DNA of 10,632 nt, from positions 1 to 10,632 of the forward strand of contig DASZMJ010000003.1 in the NCBI GenBank assembly GCA_035551935.1. The letters are read 5' to 3'. The DNA comes from DASZMJ01 sp035551935 (GTDB lineage: Bacteria; Planctomycetota; Planctomycetia; Isosphaerales; Isosphaeraceae). The notes under the pieces were generated by a model. The model searched no databases. It had not been told where the DNA came from and saw only the letters and a list, made by a program, of their open reading frames with translations. Position numbers and translations under genes: made by a program. This document shows positions 1 through 7,276 of the stretch, in pieces (the stretch's first letter is position 1; the number at the start of each line of letters is the position of its first letter).

Positions 1-84
1 CCACAGAGGACACAGAGAGCACAGAGGAAGAAAAGGAAATTTCTAAATCCTTTTCTTCCTCTGTGCTCTCTGTGTCCTCTGTGG
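1..84. repeat. Long perfect inverted repeat built from a 9-bp unit
   Basis: Arms 1-37 and 48-84 are perfect reverse complements (37 bp) around a 10-nt AT-rich loop. The left arm contains CACAGAG three times at exact 9-bp spacing (2, 11, 20), giving units CACAGAGGA, CACAGAGAG and CACAGAGGA. The element starts at the first base of the window, so it may continue or be preceded by a gene end not seen here. It lies 57 bp before the -35 box of the TetR promoter. It codes for nothing. Its role could be transcript end formation, mRNA protection or a mobile palindromic element; the sequence does not decide. Confidence 0.9.
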
Positions 85-141
85 CTCAATGCCTCTTCGT
101 CTTGACTCGAAGGACCGGCCGACGCGGCTCGCGACGCCTCC

Positions 142-170
142 TTGACTCGTTCGTTCGATCGAACTAGAAT
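142..170 (+). promoter_or_regulatory. TetR-operon promoter with palindromic operator in the spacer
   Basis: TTGACT (142-147) and TAGAAT (165-170) form a sigma70-type promoter with the ideal 17-bp spacer. The spacer holds a perfect 12-bp palindrome, GTTCGATCGAAC (153-164), ending directly at the -10 box. This is the classic place for a TetR-family repressor to bind and block its own promoter. The start site expected 6-8 nt after the -10 box falls at about 176-178, on the ATG at 177, so the mRNA should be leaderless. An extra TTGACTCG copy lies at 102-109 without a good -10 box. Autoregulation is inferred. Confidence 0.62.
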
Positions 171-176
171 CGGGTC

Positions 177-845
177 ATGGCCCGGAGACCGTCGGACGCC
201 CCGTCGATCGATGACCGACTCCTCGACACCGCGATCGACCGATTCGGTCGGGAGGGGCTCGACGGGGCGAGCACGCGCGCCATCGCGGCCGCGGCCGGCA
301 CGGCGATGTCGTCGATCACCTACCATTACGGCGGCAAGCGGGGGCTCTACCTCGCGGCCGCGCGTCGGATCGCCGACCGGATGGGCGAACGCATGGCGCC
401 CGTGCCGGCCGCGTCGGCGGCGAGCGACCGCGAGGGCCAGGGCCCCGACGCGGCGCTGGACGAGCTGCTCGCGATCCTCGACCGCTTCGTCGAGGTGATG
501 GTGCATCCCGAGAGCGCCGCCTGGGCGCGCTTCATCGTGCGCGAGCAGATGGAGCCGACCGAGGCCTTCGACGTCCTCTACGGCGGGGTGATGGGGCGGC
601 TGGTGGACCACCTCTCCGCCCTCATCGTCCGCGTCGGCGCGGGCCGCATCGACGCCGCCGAGGCGCGGCTCAAGCTCTTGGCGATCGTCGGCCAGGCGCT
701 GGTCTTCCGGGTCGCGCGGGCGACCCTCCTGCGCGCGACCGGCTGGGCCGACATCGACGCCGCCGGCGCCGCGGCCATCCGGCGCATCGTCCGCACCCAC
801 ACCCGCGCGATCCTCACGAACGACGACGGAGGCCACGCGCCATGA
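177..845 (+). CDS. TetR/AcrR-family transcriptional repressor, CecR-like
   Basis: A 222-residue DNA-binding repressor with the usual TetR family length. The N-terminal helix-turn-helix domain spans about residues 12-58. Its recognition region STRAIAAAAGTAMSSITYHY (32-51) followed by GGKRGLY is a textbook TetR signature. The C-terminal ligand domain (about 100-215) contains WARFIVREQMEPTEAFD and a late LLRATGW segment resembling the CecR/YbiH (DUF1956) type. The ligand is not predictable. The ATG at 177 has no Shine-Dalgarno sequence and lies at the predicted transcription start, so translation is probably leaderless. The stop codon overlaps the ATG of the monooxygenase (ATGA, 842-845), which implies translational coupling. 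The likely job is repression of this two-gene operon until a substrate or toxic compound binds. Confidence 0.93.
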   Translation: MARRPSDAPSIDDRLLDTAIDRFGREGLDGASTRAIAAAAGTAMSSITYHYGGKRGLYLAAARRIADRMGERMAPVPAASAASDREGQGPDAALDELLAILDRFVEVMVHPESAAWARFIVREQMEPTEAFDVLYGGVMGRLVDHLSALIVRVGAGRIDAAEARLKLLAIVGQALVFRVARATLLRATGWADIDAAGAAAIRRIVRTHTRAILTNDDGGHAP

Positions 846-2401
846 CGACCGACGAGGGCGGGGTGGGGGGATCGAGGGCCGACGTCCCGGTCCTGATCGT
901 CGGCGCCGGGCCGACCGGCCTCGTGCTGGCCCTCTGGCTGACCAGGCTCGGGGTGAGGGTCCGGATCATCGACAAGGCCGCGGGGCCGGGCACCACCTCC
1001 CGCGCCCTGGCCGTCCAGGCCCGAACGCTGGAGTTCTACCGCCAGGTCGGCCTGGCCGACGCGGCCATCGCGGGCGGCGTCAAGGTCGCCAACCTCAACT
1101 TCTGGGTGAAGGGCACGCGCGCGGCGCGGGTGCCGTTGCGGCACATCGGGGAGGGATCGAGCCCCTACCCGTTCGCGCTCGTCTTCCCGCAGGATGCCCA
1201 CGAGCGGCTCCTGATCGACCGCCTGGAAACCCTGGGGGTGCGGGTGGAGCGGCGGACGGAGTTGCTCCGCTTCGAGCGGCGCGACGGCGGGGTGCGGGCG
1301 ACGCTCCGGCGCGAGGGCGGCCCCGAAGAGGCCTGCGACGCCGCCTATCTCGCGGGCTGCGACGGCGCCTCCTCGACCGTCCGGGAGCGGCTCGCCGTCG
1401 GCTTCCCCGGCGGGACCTACACGGGCCTGTTCTACGTCGCCGACGTGGAGGCGACGGGGCCGGCGACCGACGACGAGCTGCACGCCGACCTCGAGGAGGC
1501 CGATTTCCTGCTCGTCTTCCCCCTCAAGGGCGAGGGCCGCCTGCGCCTGGTCGGGGTCGTGCGCGACGTGCCCGGCCGCGAGCACGGCGACCTGACGTTC
1601 GACGACGTGAAGGGGAAGGCCATCGGGCACCTGAAGCTCGACATCCAGGGGGTGAACTGGTTCTCGACCTATCGCGTGCACCACCGCGTCGCGCACCATT
1701 TCCGCATGGGACGCGCGTTCCTGCTCGGGGATGCCGCACACGTCCACAGCCCCGTCGGTGGCCAGGGGATGAACACGGGCATCGGCGACGCCGTGAACCT
1801 GGCGTGGAAGCTCGCCGCCGTGCTGAACGGGGGCGCCGCGGACGACCTGCTCGACACCTACGAGCCGGAGCGGATCGCCTTCGCGCGGCGGTTGGTCGCC
1901 ACCACCGATCGCGCGTTCACCATGGTGACCGCGCGAGGCTTCCTCGCCCGGTTCGTCCGCACCCGGCTCGTCCCGCGACTGGTGCCCTCCCTCTTCCGGC
2001 TGCCGCCGTTGCGTCGCTTCCTGTTCGAGACGTTGTCCCAGGTCGGCGTCCACTATCGCCACAGCCGCCTGAGCGAGGGCGCAGCCGGGGCGGTCCGCGG
2101 CGGGGATCGCCTGCCCTGGGTCGAGACCGCGCCGGGACGGGACAACTTCGCGCCGCTCGCCTCGATCGCGTGGCAGGCCCACGTCTACGGCGAGGCGCCG
2201 GTCGGGCTGGAGGAAGCCTGCGCCGGGCGAGGGCTCCCGCTCCATGTCTTCCCATGGCAACCGTCCATGCGGCGGGCCGGCCTCCGGCGCGGGGCGCTCT
2301 ACCTCGTCCGGCCGGACGGCTACGTCGCGATGGCCGATCCGCAAGCCGACCCCGCGCGATTGCGCGCCTATCGGGGTTGCTCATGCTTTGAAGCGGATTG
2401 A
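842..2401 (+). CDS. FAD-dependent monooxygenase (class A aromatic hydroxylase family)
   Basis: A 519-residue flavoprotein of the PheA/TfdB/PgaE-like group, which uses NAD(P)H and O2 to hydroxylate aromatic or polyketide-like compounds. Three family signatures are in order: the Rossmann GxGxxG (GAGPTG, residues 21-26) with the acidic residue D44 ending strand 2; the DG motif (D174-G175 in GCDGASS); and the GD motif (G296-D297 in LLGDAAHVHSPVGGQGMNTG) that contacts the FAD ribityl chain. The C-terminus (LYLVRPDGYVAMAD) matches the short thioredoxin-like tail of this family, so the protein looks full length. It has no signal peptide and is cytoplasmic. A good GGAGG (828-832) lies 9 nt before the ATG, inside the end of the regulator. 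Overlap with the TetR gene suggests induction by substrate or detoxification. The substrate is unknown. Confidence 0.93.
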   Translation: MTTDEGGVGGSRADVPVLIVGAGPTGLVLALWLTRLGVRVRIIDKAAGPGTTSRALAVQARTLEFYRQVGLADAAIAGGVKVANLNFWVKGTRAARVPLRHIGEGSSPYPFALVFPQDAHERLLIDRLETLGVRVERRTELLRFERRDGGVRATLRREGGPEEACDAAYLAGCDGASSTVRERLAVGFPGGTYTGLFYVADVEATGPATDDELHADLEEADFLLVFPLKGEGRLRLVGVVRDVPGREHGDLTFDDVKGKAIGHLKLDIQGVNWFSTYRVHHRVAHHFRMGRAFLLGDAAHVHSPVGGQGMNTGIGDAVNLAWKLAAVLNGGAADDLLDTYEPERIAFARRLVATTDRAFTMVTARGFLARFVRTRLVPRLVPSLFRLPPLRRFLFETLSQVGVHYRHSRLSEGAAGAVRGGDRLPWVETAPGRDNFAPLASIAWQAHVYGEAPVGLEEACAGRGLPLHVFPWQPSMRRAGLRRGALYLVRPDGYVAMADPQADPARLRAYRGCSCFEAD

Positions 2402-2516
2402 CCGACGGCGAGGAGTCGGCACGATCCGGGGGGTATCGCACCGACCACCTCGACGACCGCGCCGCCCGAGCCAGGCCGACGAGCGGCCGTGTCCCCCGCG
2501 GCTTACCCCTCGTCCT
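2402..2516. other. Convergent intergenic gap, no clear terminator
   Basis: These 115 bases separate the 3' ends of the monooxygenase gene (plus) and the Uma2 gene (minus). Only a weak 5-bp stem is visible (CCGAC at 2402-2406 with GTCGG at 2415-2419), with no T-run. This is one of two gaps in the minus-strand cluster without a long palindrome. No small gene is supported here. Confidence 0.6.
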
Positions 2517-3074
2517 TCACTCGAAGAACCGCCCGACTCGGACGGCGAAGCCTTCGAGCACGCCCGGCAAGGTCAGCTCGTCGTCCGGCCCCAGCGGCCG
2601 CGGCGGCGCGTCGGCGTCGAAGACGTGCGCCGACCGGGGATCGGGGTCGAGCACGACCACGACGCGGACGCCCGCGCGGAGGTACTCGGCCACCTTCTCC
2701 ACGACCTCGCGCCAGCGGTCGCTCGGCGATCGGACCTCGACGACCAGCTCGGGCACCTCCGGCCCGTATCCCTTGGTCAAGGTCCCCCTCGGGAGCCGTT
2801 CATAGCTGTAATACGCCACGTCGGCGCCGCGGACGGTGTCCGGCCCGCGCTCGGTGATGACGCCCGAATCGTTGTTCATCACGCGGCCGAGCTCGTGCTC
2901 ATCGACGAAGTTACCGAGAATGCGGCCCGCCTTGTTGCAGACGAGCCCATGTCTCCGATCGGGCACCGACATGCTCACGACCCTCCCGCGGACCAGCTCC
3001 TCCGGATAGCCCGGGTCGGGCCTCCTGCCGAATTCCTCCGCCGTCATCGGCGCCGTCAATTCGGCCGTCGCCAT
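2517..3074 (-). CDS. Uma2-family (DUF820) restriction-endonuclease-like protein
   Basis: A 185-residue protein of the usual Uma2 length, with the PD-(D/E)xK-like fold expected for this family. Visible signatures are the N-terminal MTAEEFGRRPD...EELVRGRVVSMSVP region, the first catalytic-type Asp in RGADVAYYS (D85), PELVVEVRSPSDR with E113, EKVAEYLRAGV with K127, and LDPDPRSAHVF. All candidate active-site residues are present, although the usual PDVAF is ADVAY. The family expands in planctomycetes and cyanobacteria, but its biological role is not established, and nuclease activity here is inferred from fold only. A strong GGGAGG (3081-3086) lies 6 nt before the ATG. The gene starts 74 bp after the isomerase gene ends, so it may be the last gene of that transcript or have its own promoter. 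Confidence 0.9.
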   Translation of the reverse strand: MATAELTAPMTAEEFGRRPDPGYPEELVRGRVVSMSVPDRRHGLVCNKAGRILGNFVDEHELGRVMNNDSGVITERGPDTVRGADVAYYSYERLPRGTLTKGYGPEVPELVVEVRSPSDRWREVVEKVAEYLRAGVRVVVVLDPDPRSAHVFDADAPPRPLGPDDELTLPGVLEGFAVRVGRFFE

Positions 3075-3148
3075 CGCGCACCTCCCTTCGAGGTTCGGCC
3101 TCCATGATCGCCGATCGTCCGTCGATGGTCCATCCCGAGTGGCCAGGC

Positions 3149-4216
3149 TCAGAGCCCGAGCCGGTCCCTCGCATACGCCAGCGATTCGCGGACGTTCTGC
3201 TCCTCGCGGGCCAGCGCGTCGCCCGGCGAGAGGCCGGCGACGCGGGGGAGGGGCCGCGAGGAGGCGCGGGCGCGGACCATCGCCAACGTGCGGGCGAGGT
3301 CGCGGGCGGGGAGGTCGGGGAAGGTGGCGAAATACTTGGGCGTGAGGCAGGGGATCTTCAACGGGTCGCGGGTGATCATCTCGAGGCTGAAGTGGACGTC
3401 GGGATGGGCCGAGCGGATCGACTTGACGATCGCCGGCAGGTCGAGGATGCCGGCCCCGAGCGGGACCTCCGACAGCAGGAAGCCGTCGCGGTACTCCTCC
3501 ACGCCCATGTCCTTGACGTGCGTGGCGAACGTCCGCGGCAACAAGGCCGAGACGAGCTCCATCGGGTCGTCGAGCAGCGCGAGGTTGTTGCCGAAGTCGA
3601 GGGTGACGCCGAAATACTCACTCTCGAACTTCTTCAGGAGTGCGACGAAGTCGTCGACCCGCCAGTCCTTGTGGTTCTCGATCGCCAGGCGGATGCCGAG
3701 CTTCTCGGCGACGGGGATCGCCCGCTCGATCGACTTGTGCGCGCGGTCGGCGAACTCGCGGAAGGCGGCGAGCGAGTCGAACGTCTCGTAGCGACGGCCC
3801 GAGAGCGCCCCCGTCCGGACGACGCGCGCGCCGCAAACCTTCGCGGTGCGGAGGGCGTCGCGGAACCGGTCGACGTCGCGATCCTCGCGCGGCAACGAGG
3901 CGATCCCCTCGACGAACATGCCGTATTCCTCGGCCTTCGCGCGGAGCTTGCCCGCCGCGTCGGCGTCGCGCACGCCGAGGTTGAGCTGCATGCCGCCGGC
4001 GCCGAGCGAATGGCAGGCATCGAGGAACGCGACCGGGTCCGGGCTCGCCATGCCCGGCCCCGGGGGCCGGGCGCCGCGGAATCGTCGGCCCAGCGAGTAC
4101 TCGACGATCCCGAGCGCCACCGGCTTCGACTTCGACTTCGGCTCCTCGCCGCGCAGCACCGCCGGGGCGGCCAGCGCCAGGGCGCCGCCGAGGAATTCGC
4201 GACGATTCGGTCTCAT
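3149..4216 (-). CDS. Tat-exported sugar phosphate isomerase/epimerase-like TIM-barrel protein
   Basis: A 355-residue protein of the xylose isomerase-like TIM-barrel superfamily (AP endonuclease 2 type, PF01261). The N-terminus carries a twin-arginine signal (NRREFLGGALALAAPAVLRG, residues 4-23), so it is exported folded. A Lys-rich linker, KSKSKP, follows. The four metal ligands expected in this fold are at the right spacing: E180 (AIENHKD), D207 (LDFGNN), H233 (THVKDM) and E279 (SLEMI), so the protein is probably an active metal-dependent isomerase or epimerase. Exact sugar unknown. GGAG (4225-4228) lies 8 nt before the ATG. The gene follows the Gfo/Idh/MocA gene in the same direction, separated by a long hairpin (4242-4333). 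Pairing of these two families is typical of planctomycete carbohydrate or cyclitol metabolism. Confidence 0.9.
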   Translation of the reverse strand: MRPNRREFLGGALALAAPAVLRGEEPKSKSKPVALGIVEYSLGRRFRGARPPGPGMASPDPVAFLDACHSLGAGGMQLNLGVRDADAAGKLRAKAEEYGMFVEGIASLPREDRDVDRFRDALRTAKVCGARVVRTGALSGRRYETFDSLAAFREFADRAHKSIERAIPVAEKLGIRLAIENHKDWRVDDFVALLKKFESEYFGVTLDFGNNLALLDDPMELVSALLPRTFATHVKDMGVEEYRDGFLLSEVPLGAGILDLPAIVKSIRSAHPDVHFSLEMITRDPLKIPCLTPKYFATFPDLPARDLARTLAMVRARASSRPLPRVAGLSPGDALAREEQNVRESLAYARDRLGL

Positions 4217-4241
4217 GGCATCATCTCCGAAGTCGTGTGCT

Positions 4242-4333
4242 CCCCGTAGCAGGCACGCTCCGCGTGCCGTCCGCCTTAACCAAAGTACGGCTTCAGGAAG
4301 GCGGACGGCACGCGGAGCGTGCCTGCTACGGGG
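4242..4333. repeat. Palindromic intergenic element, family B copy 1 (nested hairpins)
   Basis: Arms 4242-4277 and 4298-4333 are perfect reverse complements (36 bp) around a 20-nt loop. The central 31 bp of the left arm (4245-4275) is identical to the left arm at 8912-8942, so these are two copies of one repeat family. Each arm contains its own hairpin, GGCACGC-TCC-GCGTGCC, so the single strand can fold as one long stem or as two small ones. It begins 8 nt after the Gfo/Idh/MocA stop codon and ends 25 nt before the isomerase ATG. No T-run follows in the direction of transcription, so it is not a standard intrinsic terminator. Confidence 0.92.
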
Positions 4334-4341
4334 GACCGGGA

Positions 4342-5742
4342 TCAGCCCTTCAACACGCGATCGCGGACCGCGTCCCAGGGGGAACGATACGGGCGTTCGA
4401 GCATCGCGGCGGCCTCGGAATCGCCGGGGATCGTCTCATTCGCGGCGTCCCAGCGCAGCCGTCGGCCGCCGAGGCGGAGCGAGAGATTCGCCAGGTGGCA
4501 GGCGGTGACGACGCGGTGGCCGGAGTCGAGGTCCGAGACCGGCGTCTGGCGCGACTTGATGCAGTCGAGGAAGTGCCGCGCGTGGCGCCGGAACTGGTCG
4601 TACTCGTTGCCCGAGGTGTCCTTCAAGGGCTCGGTCCGGAAGCCGCCGGCGTTGCGGTTGGGCGCGGCCTGGTCGGTCTTCGGCGGGCCGCCCGTCGGGT
4701 GCGACTGGCCGAACCGCGGCACGGCGGCCGAGGGGTCGATCTGGCGGTCGGGGACGATCTCGAACCCGCGGCGGTTGACGACCATCGTGCCGTCGGTCCC
4801 CTGGAACTCGAGCAGGCCCATCGTCTCCTGCCCGCGCGACACCTCGCGGTGCTCCCAGCCCACGACGAGCCCCGGGAACTCGAACAGCGCGTCCTGCGTG
4901 TCCGGCGTCTCGCCGTTGTCCTTGAGCGCGAACCGGCCGCCGACGCTCGTGACGGCGCGGGGGGCGTCGAGGTCGAGGAACCAGTAGACGATGTCGAGCG
5001 CGTGCTGCCCGAGGTTCGTCATCTGACCGCCGGAGGTGTCCCAGAACCATCGGAAGTGGTAGATGCCCCGGTTCGGGTTGTACCGGTGGTAGGCCGTCGG
5101 CCCGAGCCACATCTCCCAGTCCAGCTCCGGCGGCGGCGTCGTGTCCGGCGGCGTGCCGAAGCCGGGCATGATGTTGCGGTACGACGCCATCCGCACGCCC
5201 ACGACCCGGCCGATCCGCCCCTGGTGGACCAGCTCGCGCGCCCGCTGGTAGTGCGGCCCCGACCGCTGCTGCGTGCCGACGATGACGACGCGCTTCGTCC
5301 GCTTCGCCACGTCGAGCATCCAGCGCCCCTCGCGGACGAACAGCGTCGTCGGCTTCTCGACGTACACGTCCTTGCCCGCGTCGCACGCCATCATCGCCAT
5401 CAGGGCGTGCCAGTGATCCGGCGTCGAGACGACCACGGCGTCGACGTCCTTGCGGTCGAGCAGCTTGCGGAAGTCGGAATACCCCTCGACCTTGCCGCCG
5501 ATCAGCGCGCACGCCTCGTCGCGACGGCCGCTGTGGGCCTCGGCGACGCCGACGTTGTTGACGTCCTCCAGGTCCTTGAAGTCGAGGACGTGCCGCTTGC
5601 CGATCAGGCCGAAGCCGATGTAGCCCACGCCCACCCGTTCGTTCGCCCCCAACGCCCTCGCGTAGCTCGCCGCCGAGATCGCCGCCGCCCCCGCCCCGCG
5701 CGCGAACGCGCGGCGGCTGATGCCACCGTGTCCGTCCCTCAT
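4342..5742 (-). CDS. Tat-exported Gfo/Idh/MocA-family oxidoreductase
   Basis: A 466-residue NAD(P)-dependent dehydrogenase-like protein. Starting at the ATG at 5742, a twin-arginine signal (ISRRAFARGAGAAAISAASY, residues 8-27) precedes the Rossmann domain with GFGLIG (43-48). The signature EKP is at 129-131, followed by LFVREGRW. The C-terminal half has NLGQHALD with H247 and D250, equivalent to the conserved HxxD of the substrate site. The end (RHFLDCIKSRQTPVSDLDSGHRV...) fits the bacterial-type Gfo/Idh/MocA C-terminal domain. The protein probably oxidises, epimerises or hydrolyses a sugar outside the cytoplasm. A GTG 42 nt upstream (5784) would give 480 residues, but it has no ribosome site and would bury the Tat motif; the ATG has a G-rich stretch at a suitable distance. 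First gene of a probable unit with the isomerase. Confidence 0.92.
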   Translation of the reverse strand: MRDGHGGISRRAFARGAGAAAISAASYARALGANERVGVGYIGFGLIGKRHVLDFKDLEDVNNVGVAEAHSGRRDEACALIGGKVEGYSDFRKLLDRKDVDAVVVSTPDHWHALMAMMACDAGKDVYVEKPTTLFVREGRWMLDVAKRTKRVVIVGTQQRSGPHYQRARELVHQGRIGRVVGVRMASYRNIMPGFGTPPDTTPPPELDWEMWLGPTAYHRYNPNRGIYHFRWFWDTSGGQMTNLGQHALDIVYWFLDLDAPRAVTSVGGRFALKDNGETPDTQDALFEFPGLVVGWEHREVSRGQETMGLLEFQGTDGTMVVNRRGFEIVPDRQIDPSAAVPRFGQSHPTGGPPKTDQAAPNRNAGGFRTEPLKDTSGNEYDQFRRHARHFLDCIKSRQTPVSDLDSGHRVVTACHLANLSLRLGGRRLRWDAANETIPGDSEAAAMLERPYRSPWDAVRDRVLKG

Positions 5743-5831
5743 GGCGTCGCCCCCCGGGTCATGACCTGGTTGTTGATCGACCACCCCGGATTAGAACCGG
5801 CGCGCGGGGGCATCGCCAGGGGGGAGCGGGG

Positions 5832-5940
5832 AAGTGCTGAGTGCCTCGAAGAAGTGCCGAGTGCTGAGTGAAGAGTGCTGAGTGAAGAGGAGATGACCGC
5901 GCCCCGGCCTCCTCTTCACTCAGCACTCAGCACTCAGCAC
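5832..5940. repeat. Inverted repeat with slipped 7-bp tandem units (family C)
   Basis: A perfect 20-bp stem pairs 5873-5892 with 5909-5928 around a 16-nt loop. The right arm contains CAGCACT three times in tandem (5921-5941). The left side carries the complementary units in broken register at 5832-5843, 5852-5870 and 5873-5884, so longer stems can form by slippage; for example 5852-5870 pairs with 5928-5946 with one mismatch. On the minus strand the element starts 4 nt after the HEAT gene stop codon and ends about 90 bp before the Gfo/Idh/MocA ATG. The uneven copy number suggests replication slippage within one arm. Five Ts follow on the plus strand, but no plus-strand gene ends here. Confidence 0.85.
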
Positions 5941-5944
5941 TTTT

Positions 5945-7138
5945 TCAATTGGCCCGCGGGTTCAGGTTCGCCGAGCCTGGCAGGGGGGGCAGGGAGACGG
6001 TGGCGTCGGCGTCGCGGAGGAGGCGACGGGCGACGTCCTGGACGAGGGGGGAGCGGTCGGAGGCGGCGAGGGCCTCGAGCCGGGCGCGGGCCTCGGGGGC
6101 GTCCTGGTGGGCCAGGGCCGAGGCGGCGCGGGCGCGGACGTCGGCGACGGGGTCGCGCGAGAGGTGCAGGAGCCAGAGGACCGGGTCGATGTCGGTCCGG
6201 CCGGCGAGCTTGGGGATCACCGAGCCGCGCTCCAGGGCGTCGGGGTGGAAGACGAGCCGGCCCAGGGCGATCTGGTCGGGGGTCAGGCCGCGGCCCTTGA
6301 GCACCGTCTCGGCGACCAGCGCGACGAGCTTGTCGGCGTCGTGGAGGCGGGGCAGGATCATGTCGTCGGGCAGGATCGAGGCGCGGCGGGCGAAGCCGAG
6401 CAGGGCCCGCTTGCGGACCTCGGCCGAGGTCTTGTCGGCCACGTATGCGACGGCCGGGGCCGCGGCGTCGTCGATCGGCAAGGCGGCCAGGCAGGCCACG
6501 GCCGCGGCGCGGGTGGTCGGGTCGGGCGCGGCCAGGGCGCGGAGCACCGGCTGATACAACGACTCCTTCCAGACCCCCACGGCCCGCTCCTCGACGCGGA
6601 ACATCGTCCGGCCCGGGATCCAGTTCCAGAGCCGGCCGACGACCTCCAGCGTCGCGGCGCGGACCACGCCGTCGCGGTGCCCCAGGCCCGCCATCAACAG
6701 GTCCTGCGTCGGCGGCAACGCCTCCGACCAGGCCGCCGGCGCCGGGTCGATCGCGAGCCGGTCGAACACCCGACCGGCGACGGCCATCGCCGTCGCCTGG
6801 CCGACGTCGCCGAACCTCGGCCGGCCGTCGCGCAGGGCCCCCAACAGCGCGATCGCCTCGGGCGCCTCGGCCTCGTCGACCGCCCCGGGCGCCGGGGCGT
6901 CGGGGCCGGTCGTGCGCTCGAAGACCTCGGCCAGCGCGCGGGCGTCGCCGGCCTTGATCGCCGCGACGAGGGTCGCCATCGGCGTGGACCCGTTATACGG
7001 CGAGGGCGCCTCGGCCTTCGCCTTCGACGACGACGCGAACGGGCCCGGCCGGCCCTTGTAGTACGCCATCGCCCCGCCGATCGCCGCGACCGTCAGCGCG
7101 CCGACGACCCAGGTCCGCTTCCCCCCTCGCTCCGGCAT
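5945..7138 (-). CDS. Membrane-anchored HEAT-repeat protein
   Basis: A 397-residue protein from the ATG at 7138, which has GGAGG (complement 7144-7148) 5 nt upstream. The frame stays open a further 39 codons upstream, but that part lacks a ribosome site and would bury the membrane segment. Residues 9-27 (TWVVGALTVAAIGGAMAYY) form one transmembrane helix after a basic N-terminus (PERGGKR), predicting an N-in anchor with the bulk outside the cytoplasm. The rest is alpha-helical, with HEAT-like units such as HRDGVVRAATLEVVGRLW, APDPTTRAAAVACLAAL, TSAEVRKRALLGFARR and DPVADVRARAASALAHQD. No catalytic motif is seen. HEAT proteins are normally scaffolds for protein contacts. Its position after the TPR and DUF4331 genes suggests a shared envelope complex, which is inference. 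Confidence 0.85.
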   Translation of the reverse strand: MPERGGKRTWVVGALTVAAIGGAMAYYKGRPGPFASSSKAKAEAPSPYNGSTPMATLVAAIKAGDARALAEVFERTTGPDAPAPGAVDEAEAPEAIALLGALRDGRPRFGDVGQATAMAVAGRVFDRLAIDPAPAAWSEALPPTQDLLMAGLGHRDGVVRAATLEVVGRLWNWIPGRTMFRVEERAVGVWKESLYQPVLRALAAPDPTTRAAAVACLAALPIDDAAAPAVAYVADKTSAEVRKRALLGFARRASILPDDMILPRLHDADKLVALVAETVLKGRGLTPDQIALGRLVFHPDALERGSVIPKLAGRTDIDPVLWLLHLSRDPVADVRARAASALAHQDAPEARARLEALAASDRSPLVQDVARRLLRDADATVSLPPLPGSANLNPRAN

Positions 7139-7221
7139 GGCCGCCTCCGTGCGCCGAGTCGCGACTGGTCCTGTCCCGAGGTCGGACCTCTCCCTCAAGT
7201 CCGTACCCCACCCGGGCCGAC

Positions 7222-7249
7222 ATGATAACCCCCCCCCGGACCCCGGCAA
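7222..7249 (-). promoter_or_regulatory. Candidate promoter of the HEAT gene with a C9/G9 tract in the spacer
   Basis: On the minus strand TTGCCG (7249-7244) and TATCAT (7227-7222) are spaced by 16 bp, one short of the ideal 17. The spacer contains nine consecutive G on that strand (C at 7229-7237). The start site would be near 7215, leaving a leader of about 77 nt before the ATG at 7138. The match is moderate, because the -35 box shares four of six bases with the consensus, so this is tentative. Confidence 0.38.
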
Positions 7250-7276
7250 GGCCAAGTTCGAGGTCCGAAAGGAAGA

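Noticed and set aside
1..84. CRISPR-like reading of the 9-bp periodic repeats
   Set aside because: Units are too short, there are no spacers, and the structure is a simple inverted repeat; no cas genes are in the window.
578..2344. 588-codon minus-strand frame antisense to the monooxygenase
   Set aside because: It is a GC-driven shadow: the translation is low complexity with no domain, while the plus strand encodes a complete flavoprotein with all motifs.
3104..4249. 381-codon plus-strand frame opposite the isomerase
   Set aside because: Antisense shadow without recognisable domains; the minus-strand frame has a Tat signal and four metal ligands.
4237..5871. 544-codon plus-strand frame opposite the Gfo/Idh/MocA gene
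   Set aside because: Starts inside a palindromic repeat and reads as Arg/Val/Asp-rich antisense; no ribosome site or domain.
5941..5945. Intrinsic terminator on the plus strand at the stem plus T5
   Set aside because: No plus-strand gene ends upstream of it; the flanking genes are both on the minus strand, where no U-run follows the stem.
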